From IMG/VR virus record IMGVR_UViG_3300046472_000494, positions 1 through 52,534 of that record: a DNA stretch of 52,534 nucleotides. One strand, 5' to 3'. The notes beneath the pieces were generated by a model. It was not told where the DNA came from and made no database searches. It worked only from the letters and a program-made list of their open reading frames with translations. This DNA is from a virus. The position numbers and the translations under genes are program-made. Shown one piece after another: positions 40,538-48,062 of the stretch (positions are counted from its first letter, which is position 1; every line of letters starts with the position of its first letter).

Positions 40538-40697
40538 CGCCTTCTCGCCGGAGCGATTGCTTGGCGGCCCAGAGGGCGCGCCTGCGATACTCGTCGAGCG
40601 AGATGTAGGTGCGTGCCGCCGCGGCCTTTCTGGCCTGCGCCAGTTCGCGCTCCCGCTCCAGGCGCCGCGCAGCATCGCGCTCGTCGAACCGAATCAC
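40527..40697 (-). CDS. small helical hypothetical protein
   Basis: A 56-residue, strongly charged helical protein from GTG 40697 (GTGA overlap): MIRFDERDAARRLERERELA, then RTYISLDEYRRRALWAAKQS. The likely coiled helix suggests a binding peptide. No family is known. Confidence 0.5.
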   Translation of the reverse strand: MIRFDERDAARRLERERELAQARKAAAARTYISLDEYRRRALWAAKQSLRREGGEK

Positions 40698-40924
40698 AGC
40701 GCCTTCTGCAGCCGAGTGATGAACGCGACGAGCTCGCACGCCTCATTCGCCGACAGCGTGACGTCTCCCTTCGTGATGAGCACGCTGCCGTCGCTGAAAA
40801 CCGCGAACGGCGGGCGGTCCGTTGATGCGGGTTTCCTGCGGCCGCGCTGCTTCGGCGGCTCGATGGTCGAGGCCTCGATGCTTGTCTTCTTCGCCTTCTT
40901 GCGCACGTAGACTCCCCTGGGCAT
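40694..40924 (-). CDS. small basic early protein (MPRGVY type)
   Basis: A 76-residue protein with an AAGGAG site before ATG 40924. It starts MPRGVYVRKKAKKTS, an opening shared by many small phage proteins with basic N-termini, possibly DNA-binding. A beta-rich part (FAVFSDGSVLITKGDVTLS) and a helix (ANEACELVAFITRLQKAL) follow. Role unknown. Most of it is overlapped in another frame by 40743-41105. Confidence 0.6.
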   Translation of the reverse strand: MPRGVYVRKKAKKTSIEASTIEPPKQRGRRKPASTDRPPFAVFSDGSVLITKGDVTLSANEACELVAFITRLQKAL

Positions 40925-41105
40925 GGCCGGCTCCTTCGTGGTGACGAGCTTCGCCCTTCGCGTCGGGCGCAACCATCGGACGGATCTCGGGCTGCGGCGC
41001 GCCATTCGCGCCTGCCCGGTTCTCTTCCTCGTCGTCGCCGTCATCGGCGCACACGTGCACGCGGCGCACGGGCGGCAGGGGTGGTACTGAGGCGAGCCTG
41101 GTCAT
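40743..41105 (-). CDS. possible overlapping early ORF
   Basis: A 120-residue frame whose ATG overlaps the DUF5131 stop as ATGA. The first 60 residues (MTRLASVPPLPPVRRVHVC, DDGDDEEENRAGANGAPQPE) look like a genuine acidic small protein. The last 60 run over the MPRGVY gene in another frame and look like shadow sequence. The gene may be real with a long overlap, or it may have lost its original stop. Confidence 0.35.
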   Translation of the reverse strand: MTRLASVPPLPPVRRVHVCADDGDDEEENRAGANGAPQPEIRPMVAPDAKGEARHHEGAGHAQGSLRAQEGEEDKHRGLDHRAAEAARPQETRINGPPAVRGFQRRQRAHHEGRRHAVGE

Positions 41106-41833
41106 GCCGGGAACGCGCGGTGCTCGTGCCCGTCGAGGAGGTGGCCGCTCGACTTCGGGCGCGCGCCACCCCATTGCTTGAAGTGGAAGGGGATCTCGCG
41201 CGCCGCGCACTCATCGCGCAGGCCGCGCACCCAATTCGCCTGCATGGTCCGCGCACCCGGGCCGCTCTCGCCGCCGACGATCACCCAGTCCGGCCACCAG
41301 ATGCGCTCCAAGGAAATAGGCCCGAGTAACGGCTCGAGACTCAGCCAGCGCAGCGCGGTGCCGATGGTGGCGAGCTTGGGCCAGTCGCGATCGAGCTCCA
41401 CCTGGTTGACGGCCGTGATGCCGAGCCAGACGTGCGAGTAGTTCTCGGAGCGCCAGTCAGAGGGCAAGCGGCCCGGGATGTTGCCCACGCGCTTGGTGAG
41501 CAGCATCCACGTCAGGGCGGGAGTCTCGCGGATGAGTGTCCACAGGTCATCGCGCCATTCGTCCGGCACCTCGTTGTCGAACACGTCGGCCAAGCTCGCG
41601 CAGAACACCCGCCACGGCTTGCCGGAAGCCACCGCCAATCGATTCCAGCGCCGCGGCTGGTCCCACGTCTTCGTCCGCTGCCGGGCCTCGCCTGCGCCCC
41701 ATTTCACGCGTCCGTAGCGATCATCCATGAGCGTTGCCGCATAGCAGCGGTCGCACCCGGGCGAGACGCGCGTGCAGCCGATCCACGGATTGAACGTGGA
41801 GTCGGCCCAGGAGATTTCGGTGTGCTCAGCCAT
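41102..41833 (-). CDS. DUF5131 (phage Gp37/Gp68) protein
   Basis: A 243-residue protein of the phage Gp37/Gp68 family. It has the motif ISWADSTFNPWIGC with C20, C27 and C30 (CTRVSPGCDRCYA), recalling a radical-SAM-like Fe-S ligand set. TWMLLTKR, WLGITAVNQ, LRWLSLEPLLGPI, WVIVGGESGPGAR and FHFKQWGG follow. The family is widespread in phages and mobile elements. Its reaction is not established to my knowledge. Start ATG 41833, one base after the preceding stop. Confidence 0.88.
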   Translation of the reverse strand: MAEHTEISWADSTFNPWIGCTRVSPGCDRCYAATLMDDRYGRVKWGAGEARQRTKTWDQPRRWNRLAVASGKPWRVFCASLADVFDNEVPDEWRDDLWTLIRETPALTWMLLTKRVGNIPGRLPSDWRSENYSHVWLGITAVNQVELDRDWPKLATIGTALRWLSLEPLLGPISLERIWWPDWVIVGGESGPGARTMQANWVRGLRDECAAREIPFHFKQWGGARPKSSGHLLDGHEHRAFPA

Positions 41834-41834
41834 A

Positions 41835-42044
41835 TCACTTCTTCGGCGGCCGCAGGTCGTCGATGGCGCGCAATGCGTCCGTGAGCGCGCCATCCCACTG
41901 CGGCGAGTCGCCATCGACGAGCGCCGCCACGGCGGTGCTGGCGAGCAGCTGGCACGCGCGAAAGCCCTCCAGGAACCGCGCGTCGCTCAAGGTCTGCATC
42001 GCCTTGGAAATCTCCTCGGCCGTGTTCACCGCCTTCGTGTCCAT
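41835..42044 (-). CDS. small hypothetical early protein
   Basis: A 69-residue helical protein (MDTKAVNTAEEISKAMQTLS, GFRACQLLASTAVAALVDG, TDALRAIDDLRPPKK). GCGGAG precedes the ATG. The next gene starts one base after its stop. No family is recognised. Confidence 0.6.
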   Translation of the reverse strand: MDTKAVNTAEEISKAMQTLSDARFLEGFRACQLLASTAVAALVDGDSPQWDGALTDALRAIDDLRPPKK

Positions 42045-42060
42045 GTAGATCTCCGCGGGG

Positions 42061-42660
42061 TCAGTGCATCAACGGCGTGATGGGCTCGCCGTCGCTCGTG
42101 GCCTTCGAGCCGTCGTCGATCGGGAGCTCGCCCTGGTTCGCATCCTTCTGCGGGCCCTCGGGCTCCGCGAGCGGCTTCTGCGTGAGCTTCGAGAAGGTCG
42201 CCTTCACCGCGTGGCGCAGGATCCCGTCCAACTTGCCACGCAGCTCCGCGTCGTCGGTCTCGACGATCGCGTTGACCTTGAGCGCGACCATGCCGGTCGC
42301 GAGCGGCTCGAAGGTGATGTCTTTCGCGTTCACGCCGCCCAGCGTGAGGTGCTTGTCCTCGAAGTCGAGGTCGTCCAGGTCGGACAGGTCGAGCTTGAGC
42401 GTGCCGTGCTCGTACTCGGTCCTCCAGCCGATCGGTCCGTCGAGCTCGGGGATCGATGGCACGCGCGGCGCCTTGTCGGCCGCCTGGTCGAAGAAGCGGT
42501 CGGTCAAGCCGGCGCGGAACTGCTCGAGGATCTCGGGCGCCACCTCGGCGCGAAACGTGAGCGCCTTCGCGGGCACCTGGGTCGCCCCCTCGCCGGACCC
42601 ATGCTTCAGCATCAGGTTGGTGACTGCCGTGACGTTGGCGATGGGCAGGTACAGCTTCAT
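42061..42660 (-). CDS. hypothetical, possible ssDNA-binding-like early protein
   Basis: A 199-residue protein with a CGAGGAG site. The N-terminal 150 residues are beta-rich (MKLYLPIANVTAVTNLML, LTFRAEVAPEILEQF, LDLSDLDDLDFEDKHLTLGG, MVALKVNAIVET). The C-terminus is disordered and acidic (DANQGELPIDDGSKATSDGE). This layout, and its place next to a Sak4-like ATPase and a RecE-like nuclease, resembles a single-strand DNA-binding or annealing partner. There is no motif proof. Confidence 0.5.
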   Translation of the reverse strand: MKLYLPIANVTAVTNLMLKHGSGEGATQVPAKALTFRAEVAPEILEQFRAGLTDRFFDQAADKAPRVPSIPELDGPIGWRTEYEHGTLKLDLSDLDDLDFEDKHLTLGGVNAKDITFEPLATGMVALKVNAIVETDDAELRGKLDGILRHAVKATFSKLTQKPLAEPEGPQKDANQGELPIDDGSKATSDGEPITPLMH

Positions 42661-42792
42661 TGCGTGTTCTCCTCGCGGTGGGGAAAGAGCCCATTCGGCT
42701 GCTTGGCCGCAGCCGGATGCGTTCTCCCGCGCATCTGCTGTGCCTTCGCTCGCCTCCTCTAAGTCAGGCCGGACGTCGCGCCGGCGCTCGCG

Positions 42793-43827
42793 TTACTGCG
42801 TGTGAGTCCCGCTGGCGCGCTTGCGCTCGCCCACGCGCTGCAGCCAGTCGATCGCGCGCTCGTAATCGGCGCGATGCACGCTCGCGAGCGTGGGCACCTC
42901 GAGCTTCTCGCGCAGCTTCTGGACGGTGACGCCGTTGTCCTGGCAGAGCGTCTCGAGGGTGAGGCACTCATCGGGCGTGATGAGCTCGGTGGCGTCCGCG
43001 GCCGAAGGCGACGGGGACGAAGACGGCAGGGATACCGTCTCCGGGCGCAGGCCCGTCGCCTCCGGTGCGGACTTCGGTTGGCCGCCAGCGGCCCACGCGG
43101 CGAGCTGGCGGCCCGATTCCTCGGTGATCGGCTTGTCGAGCGGGAAGAACGCGCGGTGCTGCTCCTGCAACTTGATGGGCTGCGGCATGCCTGGCGCGCT
43201 CGCCAGCAGCAAGAAGTAGCACGTGGTCTCGAACGGCAGGTTCTTCTCGCAGATCGGGATCCAGCCATCTTTCCCGACGAGCGACTGCTTCGCCTGGATC
43301 TCGAGCTTGCCGTCCTTCCCTTTCACCATCTCGACCTTCGGCTCGGCGCGGAAGCAGAGGATGAGGTGGGCGCGCACCTGCAGCAGCTTCTGCACCATGT
43401 GCTTGTGCTGCATCTTCGGCTTGATCCACGCGGCCATCTTCACGCGCTCGCGCTTCGCGTAGTCGTTGCCCGCCATGCGGTCGAGCTCGGCCTCCTGCAT
43501 GTCGAGCACGCCGCCGTCGCCCGCCCACTCGTGCGAGCAGGAGTCGACCACCACCACCGGGTAGCCCGCCTTGTCCGCTGCGACGATCGCCTCGGTGTAG
43601 CGATCCGGCGTGAACGGCGGCTCCAGGTCGCCGTGATCGAAGGCGAACTGGTCGGCGTAGTGCTTCGCGCGGCCGGCCTCGGTGTCGATCACGCAGAAGC
43701 GCCTGGTACCCGCCATGCCTTCGGCGAGGCGCATCGCCGTGAAGGTCTTGCCGCTCCCCGTGCCGCCGGCAAGCCCGATGATGAGCCCGACTTGCTCCCG
43801 CACGGCGGGACGAAAGCTGAACCCCAT
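42793..43827 (-). CDS. RecA-like AAA ATPase (Sak4-type recombination)
   Basis: A 344-residue protein. Walker A GGTGSGKT is at residues 21-28 and Walker B YPVVVVDSCSHEW at about 90-101. RFCVIDTEAGRAKHYAD lies between. The middle (MAAWIKPKMQHKHMVQKLLQ, HLILCFRAEPKVEMV) is typical of the phage ATPases grouped with Sak4/RAD51-like annealing helpers. The C-terminal 90 residues are a Ser/Pro linker and a helical domain (LETLCQDNGVTVQKLREKL). With the nuclease gene upstream it should process DNA ends for recombination-dependent replication. Confidence 0.8.
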   Translation of the reverse strand: MGFSFRPAVREQVGLIIGLAGGTGSGKTFTAMRLAEGMAGTRRFCVIDTEAGRAKHYADQFAFDHGDLEPPFTPDRYTEAIVAADKAGYPVVVVDSCSHEWAGDGGVLDMQEAELDRMAGNDYAKRERVKMAAWIKPKMQHKHMVQKLLQVRAHLILCFRAEPKVEMVKGKDGKLEIQAKQSLVGKDGWIPICEKNLPFETTCYFLLLASAPGMPQPIKLQEQHRAFFPLDKPITEESGRQLAAWAAGGQPKSAPEATGLRPETVSLPSSSPSPSAADATELITPDECLTLETLCQDNGVTVQKLREKLEVPTLASVHRADYERAIDWLQRVGERKRASGTHTQ

Positions 43828-43833
43828 GGCGGT

Positions 43834-44832
43834 CTACTCGGGCAATGCGTCGTAGGTGCGCGCGAGCTCGTCGCGCGAGGGGTAGAACTTGGCGGGGTCG
43901 AAAGGGATGCCATGCGATTCGACATCCTCCTCGGCGCGCGCGAGCTCCCACCGCGGGGTCTCCGGATACGCCACACGGTTGGGGTAGCCTGGCCACCGGC
44001 CCGAGCGCATGCACTCCTTCCACTCGCGGATCGCGCGGGCGACCTTCATCTCGCCGAGTGTCTCGGCCGCGGGATCGCAGCCCACGAGCGAGCAGAGGTG
44101 CGGCGCTTCCTGCTCCTGCGGCAGCCACACATACGCGGGGCGCTCGCCGGTGGTGCGCTCGACGCCACGCCGATAGAACGCGGCAGCGACGTAGTAGCCC
44201 GCGCCGAAGAGCTGCGTGCGGCCCCACCGGTCCGGCTCGGCCACGGTCTTCGTCGTCTTCACGTCGACCATGAGATCGAGCGCGGCCGAGATGCGGTCGG
44301 GCCGGATGCGGAAGAGGAAGCCGTCCTCCTCCCACACGAGCGTCACCTCCGACTTGCCGCCGCCTGGCTGGAAGGCGGCGTGGATGGCGGGCTCGCTCTG
44401 CGCGAGAGTGGCGATGTACGCGCGCGCCTCGGCCACCATCGCCTGCACCGCGTCGGCCACCTCCGGGAACACCGGGATCATCCCGGCCGCGAGGGCGCGA
44501 TCGCGCGCGGCGCGAATCGCCTTGTTGGTCCAGCCCTCGGGGATGTTGCCGGTCTTCTCGGCCGGGTAATCGTTGGGGTCGATCACCTCGAGCTTCGCCG
44601 TGCTGTTCTCCAGCAGCAGCGCATGCGCGAGCGTGCCCACGGACTGCGCCTCGGTGCTCGTGCGCGCCGGGCACCGCGGATTCATCCACGACGCGAACCA
44701 GGCCGCGCGCGCGCATTGCTCGATGAGCACCTGCAGGAGTGACGCGCTGCAGGCCGGCATCGCGAGGTATTCCTCCATCGAGAGGCCCTCGTAGATGCCG
44801 GGCTTGAGGGCGGGTTTCACGAGCGCGTTCAC
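43834..44832 (-). CDS. RecE-like PD-(D/E)xK exonuclease
   Basis: A 332-residue nuclease from GTG 44832 (GTGA overlap with the ATPase gene). The N-terminus GIYEGLSMEEYLAMPACSAS and ALLLENSTAKLEVIDPNDYP match the DUF3799/RecE-type family. Active-site acids lie in KSEVTLVWEEDG, FLFRIRPDRI and LMVDVKTT (D190, K192), followed by the QLFGAGYYVAAA helix. It should be a 5-to-3 exonuclease making single strands for the neighbouring ATPase/annealing proteins. Confidence 0.8.
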   Translation of the reverse strand: MNALVKPALKPGIYEGLSMEEYLAMPACSASLLQVLIEQCARAAWFASWMNPRCPARTSTEAQSVGTLAHALLLENSTAKLEVIDPNDYPAEKTGNIPEGWTNKAIRAARDRALAAGMIPVFPEVADAVQAMVAEARAYIATLAQSEPAIHAAFQPGGGKSEVTLVWEEDGFLFRIRPDRISAALDLMVDVKTTKTVAEPDRWGRTQLFGAGYYVAAAFYRRGVERTTGERPAYVWLPQEQEAPHLCSLVGCDPAAETLGEMKVARAIREWKECMRSGRWPGYPNRVAYPETPRWELARAEEDVESHGIPFDPAKFYPSRDELARTYDALPE

Positions 44833-46133
44833 GCCGCGGCCTCGGGCGCGTGAGCGACGCTCTGCTTCACCATGCCGTCCTCGATGAGGACGCCCACCTT
44901 GCCATCCGTCGCCACGCGCTCGATCCAGATCTGGTAGTCCTGCTCCTTCGCCATCGCGGCGATCGCAGCGAGGCTCTCGTCGTCCAAGAGCGAGCCGTCC
45001 TGGATGCGGATCACGCGGATCTTCGGGTTGGCCGCCATCGCGAGTGCCACGCTCACGCGCAGCTGCTCGGCGCTCGAGCACTGCACGAGCGGCACGCCGT
45101 TGTACGTGACCAGCCCGTCGCCGAAGCCCAGGCCCTCCACCGGCATCTGCGCGGCACGGATCGCATCCGCCTTCGCCTGCTCGCGCGCTTCCATCTGCTC
45201 GGTGAACGCACGCGCCCCGGCTTCCTTCGCCGCGGCCTCGCCGATGAGCTTAGCCTTGAGCGCGCGCTTCGCCACGTTGCCCGCAACGACGCGCGCGTGA
45301 TCGATGCGCTTGCGTAGCTCCGCCGTGTCGATGGGAGGTGGGAGCGTGGGCGCCGTGTCAAGGCGCGCCTGGAGGCCGTTCGCCTGCACCACGATGTCCG
45401 CCGCCTGGGCGTCGAGCGCCTCGGCCTGACGGCGCAGCTCCTGCGCACGCTCACCAAGCTCCGCCACGACTTGGCGCTTCGCCGCGATTTCCTGCTGCGC
45501 GGCCTCGCGGCGCGCCCGGCGCTGTTCAAGGTCGGTATTGTGCCGGCCGGCGTCTTCGAGCTCGTCCACCAGCGTGCGCTCGTCGTCCGCGAGCTCCTCG
45601 GGCGTGTCCGCAGGAAAGGTGACCGCGTCGGCCTGCGCGCGCAACGCCTTCGCGTCGCGGTTCACGTCGGTGCGCTTCGCGTAGTCGCTGCGGTTCAAGC
45701 CGTCCAGCTGGTCGATGTCGACCTCGAGCCGGGCCACGTGGCGCAGCTCGTCGAACTGCCGGCGCGCGTCCATGCGCGAGAAGGCCAACGGATCGAACGA
45801 GAGCTCGCCCAGGAGTGCATCCAGCATCTTCTGCGGCGAGGGGAAGCGCGCGCCTTCGGCGTTCTCGACCGAGAGCGTGCTGGCCCCCTCGGTAAAGCGG
45901 CGCTCGACCACGAGCTCGCCCAGGTCGAGGCGGATGCGCGCCTTGTTCTGGCCGCGGCGGATGGGTGCGGCCTGGATGTGGGACGTGCCGGCGAGCGCCC
46001 ACCAGATCGAATCCAGCACGGACGTCTTCCCCTGGCCGTTCCTGCCGGTGATGGTGACGATCTCGCCCTCGGGCGTGATCTCGACCACCTGCAGGCGCTT
46101 CACGTTCTCGGCATTGAGCTTCAGGATCTTCAT
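44829..46133 (-). CDS. RecF/SbcC-like ABC ATPase with coiled coil
   Basis: A 434-residue protein. The N-terminus MKILKLNAENVKRLQVVEIT and P-loop GRNGQGKT (residues 30-37) are RecF/SMC-like. Residues about 150-330 form a charged coiled coil (VDELEDAGRHNTDLEQRRAR, LRRQAEALDAQAADIVVQA). The C-terminal head has an ABC signature-like CSSAEQLRVSVALAMA and a Walker B-like RVIRIQDGSLLDDESLAAI. The short arm suggests a structural relative of SbcC or RecF acting with the RecE-like nuclease encoded directly after it. Start ATG 46133, ATGA overlap. Confidence 0.83.
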   Translation of the reverse strand: MKILKLNAENVKRLQVVEITPEGEIVTITGRNGQGKTSVLDSIWWALAGTSHIQAAPIRRGQNKARIRLDLGELVVERRFTEGASTLSVENAEGARFPSPQKMLDALLGELSFDPLAFSRMDARRQFDELRHVARLEVDIDQLDGLNRSDYAKRTDVNRDAKALRAQADAVTFPADTPEELADDERTLVDELEDAGRHNTDLEQRRARREAAQQEIAAKRQVVAELGERAQELRRQAEALDAQAADIVVQANGLQARLDTAPTLPPPIDTAELRKRIDHARVVAGNVAKRALKAKLIGEAAAKEAGARAFTEQMEAREQAKADAIRAAQMPVEGLGFGDGLVTYNGVPLVQCSSAEQLRVSVALAMAANPKIRVIRIQDGSLLDDESLAAIAAMAKEQDYQIWIERVATDGKVGVLIEDGMVKQSVAHAPEAAA

Positions 46134-46447
46134 CGCCAGCCCTTCCGTTGGAGCTCGGCGGCGGCGATCGCCTCGGCGCGCGCCCAGTGCTCGATGGACT
46201 TCACGAGATGCAGGTGTGTTGCCGACAGGTGAGCCGCGAGTTCGCGCTCGAGCGCCTCGCGCGAGACACGCGCCTCGTACTCCATGTCCTCGAGCGTCTC
46301 GCGCATCGCGGCGTCGACGGGCTTTTCGAGCTGGTCGGCCTCGGCCTTCGAAAGCTCGCCACGGGGCTCGGGCAGCTCCGCGTCTGCAATCGGCCGCTCG
46401 GCAAGCGCGCGTGCCGCTTCTGCCATCCGCATGTCGTCGTCGGTCAT
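46130..46447 (-). CDS. first gene of leftward early operon, hypothetical
   Basis: A 105-residue helical, acidic protein (MTDDDMRMAEAARALAERPI, MRETLEDMEYEARVSREALE, LHLVKSIEHWARAEAIAAAE) with CGGAGG before ATG 46447. The frame is open far upstream through the repressor gene, but that part is a shadow. It follows leftward promoter P2 by about 38 bases. No family is recognised; lambda N-like position, but no Arg-rich motif is visible. Confidence 0.6.
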   Translation of the reverse strand: MTDDDMRMAEAARALAERPIADAELPEPRGELSKAEADQLEKPVDAAMRETLEDMEYEARVSREALERELAAHLSATHLHLVKSIEHWARAEAIAAAELQRKGWR

Positions 46448-46484
46448 CGCGCAGATCCTCCGATTGCAAGCGGGGCGGGGGAAA

Positions 46485-46528
46485 AGCGTAGTACCGAAAA
46501 CGGGATACGTCAATGCCGTAAACGGGAT
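46485..46528 (-). promoter_or_regulatory. leftward early promoter P2 with two operators
   Basis: On the minus strand: operator ATCCCGTTTACGG (46528-46516), -35 TTGACG (46513-46508), 17-bp spacer filled by operator ATCCCGTTTTCGG (46506-46494), and -10 TACGCT (46490-46485). The start point would be near 46478, about 30 bases before ATG 46447. It would be repressed by the HTH protein encoded next door. Confidence 0.75.
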
Positions 46529-46577
46529 TGCGCGGGAACCGCCGGAAGGATTTCCGGCGGGCCGCGTTCGCGCGCGC

Positions 46578-47135
46578 TTATTCGCGGCGGGGCTTGCCGC
46601 CAGGGGGATGGAGCGGCGTATGCGGGTGCAGGTGGGCGTTCGTGTGCGGCTGCGTTTCCGGATGGGGATCCGGGTGCGGGTGCAAGTGGGGAGCGGGCAC
46701 GAGCCAGACCTCCACCCGGTGTGCGTTCGTCGACTCCTCGCCGGCATCGATGTCGGTGTCGTTGTCGCGCCCGCGCGGCCGACGATTAAGGCCTGCCAGC
46801 TGTGCCACGACCTCCGGGGTGAGCAGTTTCGGCGGGACGAGCAGGTCGAGCGGCGTGAGCGGCGTGGCGAGCAGCTGCCACGGCTGCAGGCCAAACGGGG
46901 CGCCGATCTTCTTTAGAACGGGGATCCCGACGACGGCCCTGCCAGCCTTCATCGATTCGATGGCACTGGTTCCCGTGCCGCAGAACTTCGCGAAGGTGCT
47001 GGGGCTGCGGTATCCCACGGGGGCGGCCTCCATCAGCACGCGGATGTTATGCCAGAGCACGTACTCGAGCGTTCCGCGTGGGGGCGGCTCGGGTTCGGGT
47101 GCCCCGGTCGGCGGTTCCTTCCGCTTTTGTCCCAT
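46578..47135 (-). CDS. XRE-type repressor with His/Pro-rich tail
   Basis: A 185-residue protein. Residues about 20-90 read as a helix-turn-helix (TLEYVLWHNIRVLMEAAP, SPSTFAKFCGTGTSAIESMK, VLKKIGAPFGLQPWQLL). There is no S24 peptidase domain. Residues about 147-180 are almost all His, Pro and polar (HLHPHPDPHPETQPHTNAHL), encoded by a degenerate GGGTGC-type repeat. Divergent from a Cro-like gene and flanked by operators, it is the best CI-like candidate. The ATG sits inside an operator-like site (47132-47144) and has no well-spaced Shine-Dalgarno. The tail could bind Ni, Zn or Cu. Confidence 0.68.
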   Translation of the reverse strand: MGQKRKEPPTGAPEPEPPPRGTLEYVLWHNIRVLMEAAPVGYRSPSTFAKFCGTGTSAIESMKAGRAVVGIPVLKKIGAPFGLQPWQLLATPLTPLDLLVPPKLLTPEVVAQLAGLNRRPRGRDNDTDIDAGEESTNAHRVEVWLVPAPHLHPHPDPHPETQPHTNAHLHPHTPLHPPGGKPRRE

Positions 47136-47144
47136 ATTCGGGAT
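47131..47144 (-). promoter_or_regulatory. operator-like site at the repressor start
   Basis: The minus strand reads ATCCCGAATATGGG across the repressor ATG. It matches the operator at 2264-2277 except for two bases in the middle. Binding here would let the repressor control its own synthesis. Confidence 0.5.
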
Positions 47145-47192
47145 TACGCCATTTCCTTTTCACGGGTTTGTCCCCGGGTTTTCCACAGATTG

Positions 47193-47236
47193 ATCCCGTT
47201 TGCGGTGTTGACGTGTACCGCAAACGGGATGAAGAT
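47193..47236 (+). promoter_or_regulatory. rightward early promoter P3 with two operators
   Basis: Operator ATCCCGTTTGCGG at 47193-47205, -35 TTGACG at 47208-47213, spacer carrying the inverted operator CCGCAAACGGGAT (47218-47230), and a -10-like GAAGAT at 47231-47236. Transcription would start one or two bases before ATG 47245, so the Cro-like message would be nearly leaderless. It mirrors P2 and P1. Confidence 0.72.
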
Positions 47237-47244
47237 TTGCCGCC

Positions 47245-47514
47245 ATGAACGACGAGCTCCTGGTTGTGTTCGTCCGGCGACGCCTGCGCGAGGAAGGGTC
47301 GAAGAACTGGCCCGCCATCGCGGCCGCGTGCGGCAAGCCGCTGTCCGTCCTGCGCAAGCTCGCGTACGGCGACAAGGCCAATCCGCGCATCGACACCATC
47401 GAGCCGATCGCCATCCACCTGCGCATGCGCCTGCTGGTGGCCGAGAACGCGCCGAAGGCCCCGAAGAGGAAGGCCACGAGCGAGCGCCGGAAAGTCACGC
47501 CTCGATCGTCCTGA
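47245..47514 (+). CDS. Cro-like HTH regulator
   Basis: An 89-residue DNA-binding protein. The HTH is NWPAIAAACGKPLSVLRKLA, with an ending (IDTIEPIAIHLRMRLLVAEN) typical of XRE/Cro-type small regulators. The C-terminus is a basic tail (APKRKATSERRKVTPRSS). It is divergent from the repressor, the first gene of the rightward early operon, and has no Shine-Dalgarno. It should compete for the same operators to favour the lytic path. Confidence 0.7.
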   Translation: MNDELLVVFVRRRLREEGSKNWPAIAAACGKPLSVLRKLAYGDKANPRIDTIEPIAIHLRMRLLVAENAPKAPKRKATSERRKVTPRSS

Positions 47515-47571
47515 GGCCGCCCGCGCGGCGCGCAGCAGGCCTCCCACGTTTACCGCAAGGCCTTCCCACCG

Positions 47572-47811
47572 ATGAACGACACGGCCGTCCCGCTTCCCGC
47601 CTCCACCGCGAGCGCTGCGTGCAAGCGCCGCCGGCGGTTCGCAAGCGAGAGCGCGGCGTGGACCGCGATCGGCAACCTGCGAACCCGCGGCCAGGACTGT
47701 GAGCGCGTAACGGTGGTCCATTGCACGCACTGCCGCGGCTGGCACCTCGCCGCCGCGCCGTCGATCCTGGGGGCGGCCATCCAGCGCTTCCACTTCCGGA
47801 TGCGCGCGTGA
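47572..47811 (+). CDS. small zinc-finger-like early protein
   Basis: A 79-residue protein. The core RRRFASESAAWTAIGNLRTR followed by VVHCTHCRGWHLA is a pattern shared by many small phage early proteins (helix, then C-x2-C-x-GWH). It probably binds one zinc ion. Its stop overlaps the next start (GTGA). Role unknown. Confidence 0.65.
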   Translation: MNDTAVPLPASTASAACKRRRRFASESAAWTAIGNLRTRGQDCERVTVVHCTHCRGWHLAAAPSILGAAIQRFHFRMRA

Positions 47812-48059
47812 TCGAGCACGGCGACGGCTTCCCCGACGATCGCGTGCTGTGCGAGCGGTGCACGCAGCGCGACCCCGACGCGAACTGGTGCCGCGCACGC
47901 CGCTTCCACGTGATCCGCGAGTTGCCGGTCCGATGCGTGAAGTTCATTCCGCTGCGCGGGGCGCCTGACCAACGCACCGGGCAGGAGCGGTGGCCGGGGC
48001 TCGAGGAGCTGATCGCGGAGCTGCGCGAGATGGATCGCATTTATGCAGCGCGAAGGTGA
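47808..48059 (+). CDS. small Cys-containing early protein
   Basis: An 83-residue protein from GTG 47808. VLCERCTQRDPDANWCRARR gives a three-Cys knuckle, then FHVIRELPVRCVKFIPLRG and an acidic helix (LEELIAELREMDRIYAAR). It is typical of small phage accessory proteins with a zinc or Fe-S knuckle. Function is unknown. It is followed by a pentamer array. Confidence 0.6.
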   Translation: MIEHGDGFPDDRVLCERCTQRDPDANWCRARRFHVIRELPVRCVKFIPLRGAPDQRTGQERWPGLEELIAELREMDRIYAARR

Positions 48060-48062
48060 AGG

